Assembly: GCF_001278055.1 (NCBI RefSeq)
Contig: NZ_CP010802.1
Location: 2,085,504-2,149,503, forward strand
Direction: 5' to 3'
Length of the DNA stretch: 64,000 nt
Source of the DNA: Desulfuromonas soudanensis
GTDB lineage: Bacteria > Desulfobacterota > Desulfuromonadia > Desulfuromonadales > WTL
Part shown: piece by piece, positions 29,083-38,581 of the stretch
How the letters are laid out: each line of letters begins with the position of its first letter
Numbering within the stretch: position 1 is the stretch's first letter
Program-made: the position numbers and the translations under genes
The notes under the pieces: generated by a model
Database searches by the model: none
Told to the model about the DNA's origin: nothing
The model's input: the letters and a program-made list of their open reading frames with translations, nothing else

Positions 29083-29943
29083 TCATCCGGCGCGCCGCCG
29101 CAGCAGGAAACGGCCGGCGTACCAGAGGAGGACGATCAGGGCGATCAGCGGCAAGGCCGGGATAAAGAGACCGGTCGCCTGCGCCAGAACGGTCCCGGCG
29201 AAGAGGGCGGCCACCGAGACCGGCAGGTAGGATCCGATCCGTCCCTGGCGGGCCAGCGTCTCACCCGGGGTCCCGAAGAGGTTGTCATTGACCCCGTGGC
29301 GACTGGCGACTACGGCGAAAAAGACCACCATGATCCAGTCGGAAATGCCGAAAACAGGCGCCAGCCCCACAGTACCGGGAAAGACAAGCTTGACCAGCAC
29401 CATGTCTATGAGGGGCACGGGACCCTCCGGCCGCCGGTAATATTGTTCGATTTCCCGGGCGAAACCGGCGGTCGGACCGTGGAAGAAGCTGACCAGATCG
29501 GCTAGGGTCATCACCAGGCAGATCGGCAGGATTTCCCACAGGCGGGTGATATGTCGGGCCAGGACGGTTCCGGTCAGGGTTGCAACGAGAAGGAGCAGAC
29601 CCGACTTGAGTACCGTCAGCAGCGGCGACCAGGCCTCGCCGGGTGAAACCTGGTTGATCAGCCAGATGCTCATCGCCAGGACCAGTCCCCAGAAGAGGTA
29701 AAAGAGGCGGCTGCGGTCGAAGGGGTGCAGCCGCAGAACGGGGAGGATCAGCTGCCCTGCGGCATAAAGCTGCAGGGCGAGGAAGCCTGCGGCCCACCAG
29801 AGCCCTGGCGCCTCCATCAGGCGTCCGGCGGCACAGAGGCCGAGGAGTGCGCCGCTCCACAGGAGGTGGGCGGCGATCAGCCCAAGGATCAGGCGCCGGT
29901 TCGACCTGCCGAAGGTCGTGAAGGGAGGGTACGGCATGAGCAA
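29083..29943 (-). CDS. Polytopic membrane protein with presenilin-like motifs
   Basis: 286 residues with about nine hydrophobic segments. Three features in the right order recall the presenilin/signal-peptide-peptidase (A22) fold: an Asp at the end of a TM followed by a GP loop (TLADLVSFFHGP, Asp149), a second TM Asp in GISDWIMVVFF (Asp202) where A22 enzymes have GxGD, and a PALP motif (262-265) at the start of the last TM. The Tyr of YD and the second Gly of GxGD are replaced, so activity is uncertain. I do not recognise a named family. The first codon is TTG 29943 (AAGG six bases upstream) or ATG 29937. Neighbours are an AI-2E permease upstream and VF530 downstream. Confidence 0.65.
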   Translation of the reverse strand: MLMPYPPFTTFGRSNRRLILGLIAAHLLWSGALLGLCAAGRLMEAPGLWWAAGFLALQLYAAGQLILPVLRLHPFDRSRLFYLFWGLVLAMSIWLINQVSPGEAWSPLLTVLKSGLLLLVATLTGTVLARHITRLWEILPICLVMTLADLVSFFHGPTAGFAREIEQYYRRPEGPVPLIDMVLVKLVFPGTVGLAPVFGISDWIMVVFFAVVASRHGVNDNLFGTPGETLARQGRIGSYLPVSVAALFAGTVLAQATGLFIPALPLIALIVLLWYAGRFLLRRRAG

Positions 29944-29997
29944 GTACTACCTTGGAAAAGATTGAACATAGGAGCCGGGAGGCTAATTTCCCGACCG

Positions 29998-31071
29998 CTA
30001 CACCCTTGGAGTTTTCCTGCGTCCTTTGTTGACGAGGGACTCGGGGGCGAGCAGAATCGCCAGCCAGCGGGTGTCTTCGCCGGTCTCCAGGGCAATCTTC
30101 AGGGTCATTGTCAGCGGCACCGACAGCAGCATCCCCACCGGTCCCCAGAGCCACCCCCAGAAAAAGAGGGATACCAGGACGACCAGAGAGGACAACCCCA
30201 GCCCCCTCCCCATGAGACGGGTCTCGATGATATTCCCGTAGAGGGTGTTGATCACCAGATACGCCAAACCGACCAGCATGGCCCTTCCGGTGCCGAATTG
30301 AACCAGCGCCATGAGGATAGCCGGAACCGCGGCGATGATGGAACCGATATTGGGAATATAATTGAGGACGAAGGCCAGAAGCCCCCAAAGTACGGGAAAG
30401 TCGATTCCCAAAAGCCATAACAGAAGACCGACGGTAATGCCGGTCACAAGACTCATCAGTGTCTTGATGAGGACGTAGCGCAGAAGGTTGTCCGTGAATC
30501 TCCCGAAACGGCCGATGGTATTTTCCATATCGCCAAAGGCGCTGCGAAATTTCCCCGGAAAGGTCGAAGCCTCGGCCAGCATGAAGATCACCGTCAGGCC
30601 GATGAGAAAGGCATTGGTCAGGAGACCCCCGAAGCCGGCCACCAGATTGGCCGCCAGACTCATGGCCGCACCGGGATCGAACTGATCGACCAAAAGCTGC
30701 CTGGGGACATCCAGTCCATTGCTCCTCATCCAGGAAAAGAAGCGGACGGACAGATCCTGAAACCGGACCTGGTATTCGGGGAGGGCCCGGGAGAAATCGT
30801 TGATGGAGGTACCGATCAGGACCACCAGCAAAAAATCGATCGCCAGCATCGAAACGATCATGAGGACGATGGCCGCTGCCATCGGTACTCCTCGTCGCCG
30901 CAGCCAGAAAACGGGAGGGACGAAGGTGACGGAAATAAACGCCGACAGGACGAAGGGAACCAGGATCTGCTGGGCTTCCCTCATTCCGGCAATGACGACG
31001 ACAGCGGCGGCCAGTGCCAGGAGGACCCGCATGCCGTGGGCCGACTTCAATTCAGGTTTTGTCGCAAACAT
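29998..31071 (-). CDS. AI-2E family transporter (PerM/YdiK-like)
   Basis: 357 residues, about seven TM segments. Family signatures are FVLSAFISVTFVPPVFWLRRRG, PNIGSIIAAVPAILMALVQFG and the C-terminal VSLFFWGWLWGPVGMLLSVPL. Members include the proposed AI-2 exporter TqsA and Na+/H+ antiporters, so the transported species is open. Start ATG 31071 is chosen because GGAGACAGAG precedes it; the ATG at 31083 has no ribosome-binding site. Confidence 0.88.
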   Translation of the reverse strand: MFATKPELKSAHGMRVLLALAAAVVVIAGMREAQQILVPFVLSAFISVTFVPPVFWLRRRGVPMAAAIVLMIVSMLAIDFLLVVLIGTSINDFSRALPEYQVRFQDLSVRFFSWMRSNGLDVPRQLLVDQFDPGAAMSLAANLVAGFGGLLTNAFLIGLTVIFMLAEASTFPGKFRSAFGDMENTIGRFGRFTDNLLRYVLIKTLMSLVTGITVGLLLWLLGIDFPVLWGLLAFVLNYIPNIGSIIAAVPAILMALVQFGTGRAMLVGLAYLVINTLYGNIIETRLMGRGLGLSSLVVLVSLFFWGWLWGPVGMLLSVPLTMTLKIALETGEDTRWLAILLAPESLVNKGRRKTPRV

Positions 31072-31350
31072 CTCTGTCTCCATAAAGGCTATAAAAATTG
31101 CCCCCCATCTTACGCCAAAAAAACGGCGGAAGTAATTATTCTCTCAAGGCAAACATTGGCGACTCCCTCTCCGCCCCCCCAAAAGTGGAAATCCGACGGC
31201 AGATCGGCGATCCGCACCATCTGGCTTGTCCTCCCGCTCCGATAATGTCATAGTGCGGCAAATTTCATGGGGGTTGACGCCCAAAGCCGCAAACGCCGAC
31301 TCACGGTTCACCCCTGTTTCCGCCGATGCCCAAAGGAAAGGTACAAAGCC

Positions 31351-31830
31351 ATGGTTCCGATCTCCGTCCGTCAGGCCTGGGAAAACCTTCAGGAATCCCA
31401 AAAAACCGTCATTTGCCGCTCCTGTGCCAAGAGGCAACCCCTCGTCTTCTCGCGCTGGGTCGATGCAGCCGGCCTGAAAAAATTTCGCCACGACTCCCTG
31501 GTCAACCGCAAGGGGGGATCGGCGCCGCGCCTCGATGCGGCCCTCTTCCGGGCCGATGAAGGTCAGCTGGCCAAGGACCTGCTGGTCGCCTACTTCACCG
31601 AACTGGCACCGAAAATCAATAATGAGTATCTCGAAATGCTGGAAAAGGCCGAAAAGGAAGATGCGGAAACGAAGTTGAAGATTTATGCGACCCTTGCGCA
31701 CAGCCACAAGGATTCGCCCTACATTAAACTCTATCTGGCGACGGCGCTCTGGGTGGAGGAGTTCAAGGAAGAGGACATCCAGGTCGTGGAATCGCTGGCA
31801 ACAGAGCTTGCGTCCGCGGCGGGAAAATAG
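31351..31830 (+). CDS. Conserved hypothetical protein, cytoplasmic
   Basis: 159 residues from ATG 31351 (AGGAAAGG upstream). No signal or membrane segment. One CxxC pair (CRSCAKR) lies near the start; the rest is charged and helical (EYLEMLEKAEKEDAETKLKIY). I do not recognise a family. It is seven bases before a small membrane protein gene on the same strand, probably one transcript. Confidence 0.7.
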   Translation: MVPISVRQAWENLQESQKTVICRSCAKRQPLVFSRWVDAAGLKKFRHDSLVNRKGGSAPRLDAALFRADEGQLAKDLLVAYFTELAPKINNEYLEMLEKAEKEDAETKLKIYATLAHSHKDSPYIKLYLATALWVEEFKEEDIQVVESLATELASAAGK

Positions 31831-31837
31831 TCGCCCC

Positions 31838-32266
31838 ATGACTCCTCTCCTGGTCGCCACATCCCTCGCCTGGGGAGGGTTTTTCGGATACCTGGCGCTC
31901 CGTCTTTTCGACAGCCTTCTCGGCATCGGGTTCTGCCTGCACGGTCTTCTCCTCTGGCGCTGGAAACGTCTGGCAAGCACGGTGGCCACGGGGGTGGCCA
32001 AACCCGAAATCATCTTGAGCCTGCTGCTCAGGCTCACCCTTTACACGCTGGTCTTCGCCGCACTGCTGCGCTTCGGAGACGACCTCGCCTGTCACCGACT
32101 GCGCTCCGGCTATGCCGGAAGCGGCGCCCTCCCCTTTTTTCTGGCCTCCGGAGCGCTGGTTCTCCTCCGCCTGCCGGCGACGCGGCGCAGACTCCTCCAC
32201 TACTGGAAAATGAGTCACGAATACGATTATGCCGACAGACGGCGCCGTACGAAGATGCTGGATTGA
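31838..32266 (+). CDS. Small membrane protein, unknown
   Basis: 142 residues starting at ATG 31838. Two or more strongly hydrophobic segments (LLVATSLAWGGFFGYLAL; ILSLLLRLTLYTLVFAALL; FFLASGALVLLRL) and a basic, Asp/Tyr-rich tail (HEYDYADRRRRTKML). It could be an ATP-synthase-I-like or NfeD-like small protein, but nothing specific is seen. It converges with the DUF5924/DUF2914 gene. Confidence 0.65.
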   Translation: MTPLLVATSLAWGGFFGYLALRLFDSLLGIGFCLHGLLLWRWKRLASTVATGVAKPEIILSLLLRLTLYTLVFAALLRFGDDLACHRLRSGYAGSGALPFFLASGALVLLRLPATRRRLLHYWKMSHEYDYADRRRRTKMLD

Positions 32267-32308
32267 AGGTCTTGACTAGAGGGACGCCCCCCTCTCTTTT
32301 GACCGGCA

Positions 32309-32350
32309 AAAAATGAAAAACCGCCGGCGCCTCCTCGGCGCCGCGCGGTC
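32309..32350 (-). terminator. GC-rich hairpin terminator in convergent spacer
   Basis: GGCGCC repeats pair around TCCTC inside a longer stem; on the minus strand TTTTTCATTTTTT follows. It ends the DUF5924/DUF2914 transcript. Confidence 0.7.
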
Positions 32351-32403
32351 TCAATCCTCCTGTTGAACTCCCCGTTCAGACAACCCTCCGACCCGCCTCC
32401 CCT

Positions 32404-33585
32404 TTAGTTGTCATTTTTATCCGTTGGCTGGACTTCTCCCGGGACCGGTGCCGGGAGCGGCTCAACCGACTCCGGAACGGTCGGCTGCATCTCATCCGCC
32501 GGTGCCTCTTCCGTCGGTGCCTCATCCGCCGGTGCCTCTTCCGGCGGTGGTGGGACGGGGAGTCGAGCCGGGCCTTCGCCTACGGTGAATCGTGTCAGGC
32601 CGATGAGCTGCCCGGAATCTGTGACCACCTGCACCTGCCAGCGGCCGACGGAGTCCGCCGGAAAGTTGCGCTTGTGGGTCCAGGCGCGATACCCCTCTTT
32701 GCGGCCGCCGGCAATGTCGAGGGTGATGCGATCCACCTCGACGCCCCTGTGCAGCCAGATATGATGGATCTGCTCCTGAAGGCCGCGTGGGGCGGCGACG
32801 GCCGTCAGGGCATAGAGGCCATCCCGATGAAGGGAGACGGCATCGATCCTGTCGAGTCTGGCGCCGGCGGTGCGCTCCTCGGGATCGATCTGCTGGGACA
32901 GGGAAATCTCGACGAGTCGCAGCGTGGCCGGAGGGACCCAGCGGCGCCCCTGCCAGAGGCCCCCGGCCAGCGCCACGAGCATCAGAATCAGCAAAGGTCG
33001 TCGCCACCAGACGTCGCTCCGCAAGAGTTTGCCGAGACTGGGGAGGCTGAACAGCAGCGCCATCAGCAAGGCAAGTGCCAGACTTTGCCTGGTGGTGAGA
33101 TGCAGGATCAGCGGCAGTGCCACCAGCAGTACGGCAAAGAGGGAGAGGGTGTGGAAGATGATAAAGAGCGAGCGCCGGGGCGCGAGGTGTTTGTAGTAGA
33201 GCGGATCGATCACGGAGATCAGCGCGCACAGCAGCAAGAGGACGGTAAAGACCGCCTGGCCGTGGTCCCAGCTGGTGACGACAAGAAAAAATGGCAGGAC
33301 GAAAAAGAGACTTTCCTGCTGCACCATCTGGGTGGCGTAACGGAGCAGGGCGGGAGGGAGATCGAAGCCGAAGCGCCGCAGGATCCCGGCTCGAAGCCAG
33401 TTCTCAAGCACCAGCCAGACCCAGCTCGACAGCATCAGCAGGGCAATCATCTGGGCGTAGGATTCACGCCTTTCGACCAGCCAATAACTGGCGACGCCGG
33501 AGACAAACCCGAACACCGCCATCAGGCCGGCATGGCGCTCGAAGAGCTCGACCAGACGCTGGAAAAGGGTCTTCAGAAACGCCAT
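32404..33585 (-). CDS. DUF5924 plus DUF2914 membrane protein
   Basis: 393 residues. About seven TM segments occupy residues ~15-215 (DUF5924-like), then a soluble DUF2914-like domain (HIWLHRGVEVDRITLDIAGG, RAWTHKRNFPADSVGRWQVQV) and a Pro/Glu-rich tail with short repeats of EEAPADEAPT. The tail probably projects into the periplasm. Function unknown; in other genomes DUF2914 is found with envelope genes. Confidence 0.75.
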   Translation of the reverse strand: MAFLKTLFQRLVELFERHAGLMAVFGFVSGVASYWLVERRESYAQMIALLMLSSWVWLVLENWLRAGILRRFGFDLPPALLRYATQMVQQESLFFVLPFFLVVTSWDHGQAVFTVLLLLCALISVIDPLYYKHLAPRRSLFIIFHTLSLFAVLLVALPLILHLTTRQSLALALLMALLFSLPSLGKLLRSDVWWRRPLLILMLVALAGGLWQGRRWVPPATLRLVEISLSQQIDPEERTAGARLDRIDAVSLHRDGLYALTAVAAPRGLQEQIHHIWLHRGVEVDRITLDIAGGRKEGYRAWTHKRNFPADSVGRWQVQVVTDSGQLIGLTRFTVGEGPARLPVPPPPEEAPADEAPTEEAPADEMQPTVPESVEPLPAPVPGEVQPTDKNDN

Positions 33586-33671
33586 AAAAATCAGATACTC
33601 CGCATTTCAGGTCTCAAAAAAGTCGTAAACGGGAAACAGTTGCCGGCCACCTCATCCTGTCGTTTAATTTT

Positions 33672-34241
33672 TCAGGATTGCCGGACCAGTATCAGGAGAT
33701 AGAGGTGGTCGCCGACCTTGATCCTCCGCTCCGGGTGAAAGCCGAAAGGAGCCGTCAGTGTTTCCACCTCTTCGGGAGAGAGACGGATGTCCGCCGGCGG
33801 ACCGGGCCGGCTCTCGACCTTGTCGAACTCGATGACCACCAGGCGTCCGCCGGAGCGCAGCACCCTGGCCGCCTCGCGCAGCGCGCCCTCGGCGACGCCC
33901 ACTTCGACCAGGTCGTGGAGCACCGTCGCCAGCAGGGCGACATCGACGCTTCCGTCGGCCAGCGGCAGCCGCTTGCTCACATCGGCCACCCTTGCCTGGA
34001 CCTGCTCCAGCCCCAGGGACCGGGCGCTCTCCTGCAGCGCGGCAATCCCTTCCGGCCACAGATCGAAGGCATGGATTGCCCCCGCCGGACCGATGAAGGG
34101 GGCGCTCGCCAGGGCGTAGTTGCCGACTCCGCAGGCAAGATCCAGGAGGACGGTGTCGGGCTGCAGGCGCAATTCGTTGAGAACCAGCTCGGCATCGACC
34201 AGGTCGAAGCTGCTCTTGCCGGCGGCGATGGGGTGACTCAT
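33672..34241 (-). CDS. Class I SAM-dependent methyltransferase
   Basis: 189 residues with a clear motif I (LLDLACGVGNYALASAPF), an acidic motif II (IHAFDLWPEG) and motif post-II (VDVALLATVLHDL). It looks like the UbiE/Methyltransf_11 type. The substrate is unknown. It follows another methyltransferase gene by 39 bases, so the two may act on the same pathway. Confidence 0.82.
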   Translation of the reverse strand: MSHPIAAGKSSFDLVDAELVLNELRLQPDTVLLDLACGVGNYALASAPFIGPAGAIHAFDLWPEGIAALQESARSLGLEQVQARVADVSKRLPLADGSVDVALLATVLHDLVEVGVAEGALREAARVLRSGGRLVVIEFDKVESRPGPPADIRLSPEEVETLTAPFGFHPERRIKVGDHLYLLILVRQS

Positions 34242-34280
34242 GGCAGGTGCTCCTTTTTGGAATGATGCAAATTGTCCCGG

Positions 34281-35282
34281 TCAGATCTTCCGGCCAGTCA
34301 TGATCCCTGCCCCATTCGGCAGATCGGCCGCCAGGCGCTGAACCTCCACCAATCCGGCCTGCTGCAGCAGCTCTTTCAACTCCGGCTCGCTGTACGCCTT
34401 CCCCTTCGGCGTTCCGAGGAGCATGTTCAGGGAGAAGAGCGCCGGAAAGAGCGGAGCGGCGCGATCGGCATCGAGGATGAACTCCTGCACCAGCAGCAGC
34501 CCTCCCGGCTCCAGGGCGCTGACGGCGTTGGCCAGCAGCTGCGCGCACCCCTCCGGTCCTTCACCGTGCAGGACGTGGGAGAGCCAGGCGACGTCGAACC
34601 CGCCGGGAATCGGACCGGCGAGAAAATCTCCGGCGGCAAAGCTGATCCGCCCGGCCATGTCGAAACGCTGCAGGGTCGCCTCGGCGAAGGGGCGCGTGGT
34701 CGGCAGGTCGAAAATCACCCCCTGCAGCTGCGGGTTCTGCTGGCAGAAATGAATGGCGTAGGTGCCGGGGCCGCCGCCGAGGTCGAGGAGGCGACGACGC
34801 CCCGACAGGTCGACCTGCGCGGCCACCTTGGGCGCATTGAGCATCGCCAGATTGAACATCCCCATCAGAAAGCTCTCGCGCTCCTCGGCCGAGGGTTCAT
34901 GGGAGACCCGGCTGCGCACCGGAGCATCTTCGCGCACCGCCTCGTCGAGCCGGCTCCAGCTCTCCATCAGATGGTGATGATGCAGGATGATGTGGCCAAG
35001 ATAGCCGGGGGCCGACCGGCTGAGAAACTGGCCGGCAAAGGGAGTCGCATCGTAGCGATCAGCTTTTTTGCTGAGAAGATCCAGCGCCGCCAGGGCATCG
35101 AGGAGCATGGCCAGGCCGCGCACGGGAACGGCCAGCTTTGCGGCCAGCTCGGCGGCCGTGAGCGACCCGGTCGCCAGGGGGGTAAAGAGGTCGAGTTTCA
35201 CCCCGGCGTGCAGGGCGCAGGTGCTCCAGTAACTCCCCGAGAGTTTGAGTAGTTCGCCCGGATTCCAATTGACAGTTTCCAT
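34281..35282 (-). CDS. O-methyltransferase of the hydroxyneurosporene/caffeate type
   Basis: 333 residues. An N-terminal winged-helix dimerisation region (SYWSTCALHAGVKLDLFTPL, AAELAAKLAVPVRGLAMLLDALAAL in substance) precedes a SAM fold with LLDLGGGPGTYAIHFC and VAWLSHVLHGEG. This is the plant-type O-methyltransferase family found in bacteria on small aromatic or isoprenoid compounds. Its Geobacter-type homologues are uncharacterised. Confidence 0.82.
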   Translation of the reverse strand: METVNWNPGELLKLSGSYWSTCALHAGVKLDLFTPLATGSLTAAELAAKLAVPVRGLAMLLDALAALDLLSKKADRYDATPFAGQFLSRSAPGYLGHIILHHHHLMESWSRLDEAVREDAPVRSRVSHEPSAEERESFLMGMFNLAMLNAPKVAAQVDLSGRRRLLDLGGGPGTYAIHFCQQNPQLQGVIFDLPTTRPFAEATLQRFDMAGRISFAAGDFLAGPIPGGFDVAWLSHVLHGEGPEGCAQLLANAVSALEPGGLLLVQEFILDADRAAPLFPALFSLNMLLGTPKGKAYSEPELKELLQQAGLVEVQRLAADLPNGAGIMTGRKI

Positions 35283-35308
35283 GCATCCTCCTGCGAATTT
35301 GGACTAAA

Positions 35309-35959
35309 TCAGTTCTCCCTGACCACCTGCGCCAGGCGCTTGACCACATCCTTCGATGTGATTTCGAGGTTCATCTTGTTCAGTTCGACCATGGCCTTTT
35401 TGTAGTCATCGACCACGCTCACCTTTTGCGACTCAACGCCGTTGTGGCTGTAGCGCAGCGTGCCGATATAAACCGCCTTGGCCCCGGCCGGGATTTCCAG
35501 CTTGAGATCGCCCCAGAGATGCAGTTCCTTGAATTCGACACTACCGCGCATCTGGCCGCTTGAACTTGGTCGCCAACTGGTGCTGGCACTCAAGGTATAA
35601 AGCCCCATGCGAACAAAGCGCTCCCCCGGATCCATAAGAATCAGGGACGGATGAATAAAGCTCAGATCCATGGTACTTCCACCCTTTGGGCTGAAGGGGA
35701 AAAAGCTCCCCTTCTTGACCGGCACCTCGGCCAGAGGGCTCATGAATAGCCGCACCTCGTCGTCCTTTGACTCGTTGATCATGACGACGCCTTTGAGACT
35801 CTTGTCCTTCTCGACCCCGGGTTGCAGGTCCACTTGGGCGATAACCAGGACTTTCCCGGGGGAGATGGCCGTCCCCGCCTCATAGGCAGGGAAATTTGTG
35901 ATCCCGCAGCCGGAAAGAAACAGAAGCGCCAGAACAACAAAGAGATTGAAACATTTCAT
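35309..35959 (-). CDS. Hypothetical lipoprotein
   Basis: 216 residues with a lipoprotein signal (LFVVLALLFLSGC, Cys18). The mature part contains several beta-rich segments and no motif I know. The last residues (KDVVKRLAQVVREN) may form a helix. It stands between the methyltransferase pair and the sensor kinase on the same strand, and may sense or stabilise envelope components; this is not shown. Confidence 0.75.
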   Translation of the reverse strand: MKCFNLFVVLALLFLSGCGITNFPAYEAGTAISPGKVLVIAQVDLQPGVEKDKSLKGVVMINESKDDEVRLFMSPLAEVPVKKGSFFPFSPKGGSTMDLSFIHPSLILMDPGERFVRMGLYTLSASTSWRPSSSGQMRGSVEFKELHLWGDLKLEIPAGAKAVYIGTLRYSHNGVESQKVSVVDDYKKAMVELNKMNLEITSKDVVKRLAQVVREN

Positions 35960-36013
35960 GGTCTACCCTCCTCGAATCGATTGAATGCCGTGTTTAAAAT
36001 TCAAAGTACCGGG

Positions 36014-38176
36014 TCAGGCCTGATCCCCAGTCTGTTTCTGATCATTCCCCACAACCGGCAAGGAGACATAAAAGGTGCTCCCCTGGCCCAGGGTACTTTC
36101 TGCCCAGACCTGGCCCTTATGGGTCTCGGCAATCTCTTTGACCAGCGCCAGGCCGAGGCCTGTTCCGGTGGCGTGATGTTTGGAGGTAATTTGTACCCGA
36201 TAAAACATGTCAAAGACCTTCTCCAGAGATTCCCGGGGAATTCCTATCCCCCTGTCCTTGACGGACAGAATCGCCCTTTCGCCCTCCATTCGGGCATCGA
36301 GGGTGATCTCGCTCCCTCGGGGGGAATATTTGACGGCGTTGGAGAGAAGATTGGCGATAGCCTGATGGAGCAACTCCGCATCACCCAGGACCGGAGGGAG
36401 GGTTGCGGGGACGTCGACGACAATGGAATGTATGGCCGCCGGACCGGCAAAGAGAGCCACAACCCCTTCGACCAAGGACCTCAGATCGACAGGCTTGAAG
36501 TGGTTCTCGAACAGCTTTGCCTTCAATCGCTGCATATCGAGAAAATTGGTAATCATCTCGTTGAGACGCTCTGCTTCTCTATGCATGATCGTGTGGTATT
36601 CCCGCAGCTCGGTTTCGCCCACCGGGTTTTCAATGACAAATTCAAGAAACCCGAGCATGGCCGTGAGCGGTGTCCGCATCTCATGGCTGATGTTTGACAA
36701 CATGGCTTCCCGCATTTTCTCTATCTCTTTGCGATCGCTTATATCACGAATCACCGCCAGAACCTGTCCTTCTTCGACCTCGCTTGTCGGCGTGATGGCG
36801 ATTTCGGTCCAGAACACTTCGCCATTGCCTCTTTTACAGAGCCATTCGAAGGCCTGGGTTCCTTCCTTCAACGATTTTTCGATCAGCTGCAAGGCCTTGG
36901 AAAAGGAATAGGGAGGACGCCCGGCAATTAATTTCTCAATGGACATCTGCAGAAGCTGGTCGCGGCTATAGCCGAACATAACTTCCGAGGTCTTGTTGAC
37001 CTCTGTTATCCGACCCGATGCCTCATTGACCACAAGGGCATCGTGCGTTGTGTTGAAGATGTCCCGATAGTTTTTTTCGCTGGCCCGCAGAGCTTCTTCC
37101 CGCGACGCAAGCTTTTTCGCCATATCGTCGAAAGCCTGACCAAGCTCACCGATTTCTCCTCCCCCGGACTCAGAAGCAACCCGGGTACTCAACTCCCCGT
37201 CGGCCAGGCGCTGGGAGGAGCGTTGCAGGAGAAGAATCCTGTCGATGATAAAGGTTTTTCCGATTCTCCACGACAAGAAGAAGCCGACAAGCAGAGCCAG
37301 GGAATAGACAACCAGGTTCTTGAAAAGAGCCGAATTGGACTCGGACATGACAATGTCGGTCGGAATGCCGGCGCGAACGTACATGTAGGGTTCCGACTCC
37401 CCGTCCAGAGTCAATTTCCGATAGGTTTGAATGCGACTGTCACCGACAACACTGCTGGTTCCGATGGACGTCTCTTCCTCCGGTCCCTCCAGCATATGCC
37501 GTAATATGTCCAGATTGGCCTGTTTTCCAACGTATATTTCCGGCTCGACGGCCCTGCCGAGGATAATCCCGTTATGGTCGAGGAGGGCCACACTGGCACC
37601 CTTGGGGAGGTTGTAACGGTCAAACATCTTGCGGTAGTAAGCCAGGGATAAATCGGCACAGAGAACGGCCGTCACCCGCCCCGATCCGTCCGTTAAGGGG
37701 TAACCGAAATTCAGGGACGGCGCATTTGAATTGCTCTCGACATGGTACTCGCCCGATGACAGCTTTCCGCTGGCCAGGGCGTTTTTGAAATACCTCCTGT
37801 CCGCAACGGAAAGATTCTCATTTTCCGGGACGGCGGAAGCCCAGACCTCCCCCGAAGGCTCGGCAATAAAGAGGTTTGAAAACTGCGGACTCAGACCCAG
37901 GATGTCTATTAATATCGCCTGCAATTCAGAACGTTTATGATTCTTTACTTCCGGCGATTGCGACAGGGCGATAAAGAGTTGATGGGTGGAGGCGATGAGG
38001 TTTTTTTGTTCATTAATGATCGTTTCGGCGAGTTTTTTAGTCTCAGCTTTTGCATTATGAACAGCGTTTTTTCTCTGTTCGATTCCCGAGTTGACTATAA
38101 TACAAATAGCCGGCAAGGCAATGATGCCAACAATCAGGAAGAGTATGTGTTTTATCGACCATCGGGATATATGCAT
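36014..38176 (-). CDS. Membrane sensor histidine kinase, dCACHE-HAMP-PAS
   Basis: 720 residues. TM1 at ~12-28, a periplasmic double-CACHE-like sensor (~35-285), TM2 (~290-310), HAMP (~310-365), PAS (~370-490), HisKA with the phospho-acceptor in ISHEMRTPL, and an HATPase domain (NLLSNAVKYSP, DRGIGIPRE, GTGLGLALVKE). No receiver is adjacent, so it is an orphan kinase. Codons and base composition look less GC-rich than in the core genes nearby. It lies at the edge of the accessory region. Confidence 0.9.
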   Translation of the reverse strand: MHISRWSIKHILFLIVGIIALPAICIIVNSGIEQRKNAVHNAKAETKKLAETIINEQKNLIASTHQLFIALSQSPEVKNHKRSELQAILIDILGLSPQFSNLFIAEPSGEVWASAVPENENLSVADRRYFKNALASGKLSSGEYHVESNSNAPSLNFGYPLTDGSGRVTAVLCADLSLAYYRKMFDRYNLPKGASVALLDHNGIILGRAVEPEIYVGKQANLDILRHMLEGPEEETSIGTSSVVGDSRIQTYRKLTLDGESEPYMYVRAGIPTDIVMSESNSALFKNLVVYSLALLVGFFLSWRIGKTFIIDRILLLQRSSQRLADGELSTRVASESGGGEIGELGQAFDDMAKKLASREEALRASEKNYRDIFNTTHDALVVNEASGRITEVNKTSEVMFGYSRDQLLQMSIEKLIAGRPPYSFSKALQLIEKSLKEGTQAFEWLCKRGNGEVFWTEIAITPTSEVEEGQVLAVIRDISDRKEIEKMREAMLSNISHEMRTPLTAMLGFLEFVIENPVGETELREYHTIMHREAERLNEMITNFLDMQRLKAKLFENHFKPVDLRSLVEGVVALFAGPAAIHSIVVDVPATLPPVLGDAELLHQAIANLLSNAVKYSPRGSEITLDARMEGERAILSVKDRGIGIPRESLEKVFDMFYRVQITSKHHATGTGLGLALVKEIAETHKGQVWAESTLGQGSTFYVSLPVVGNDQKQTGDQA

Positions 38177-38581
38177 ACGAAATTAACCGCCTGAATTATA
38201 TGTATTAGATAGGATCAAGTCGGGCTTCACAGCTGGCTAGACGCCGCATGCGATCTCGTCTGAATTCTGCATTTTCAAACCATCACGGCACCGGCAACGA
38301 CCGCCCCCTATTTTCCAGCCCCAAAATTTCAATCCGGAGACATAATCCGAATTCCCCGGTATTGACATCATGTCTCCAGTTTTCCATGCAAATTTCACTC
38401 CCGCCCCATGGCCGGTTTGATATCGATCAGGGGTGTGCCGTCGAGACAGTCGAGCCCCGGGAGAATATGAAACTGCCCAGACTCAAATTGAATATACTGT
38501 CCCCGGAACCCGGCATTCCTACCTCGACCCCAGCCTTGTTTCCACTACCGTTTCATCGCAATTCGAGGTATACTTAACCCA
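38177..38581. other. Non-coding spacer at island edge
   Basis: About 400 bases between the sensor kinase and a small ORF. I see no convincing gene. The segment 38475-38580 carries elements on both strands of the type seen near RAYT/IS200-like repeats (ATATACTGTCCCCGGAACCC at 38492-38511 and GAGGTATACTTAACCC at 38565-38580), which may be decayed repeat ends. Confidence 0.35.

Noticed and set aside
38248-38577. 109-codon plus-strand frame in the island edge
   Set aside because: No ribosome-binding site, no recognisable motif, and it covers repeat-like sequence.
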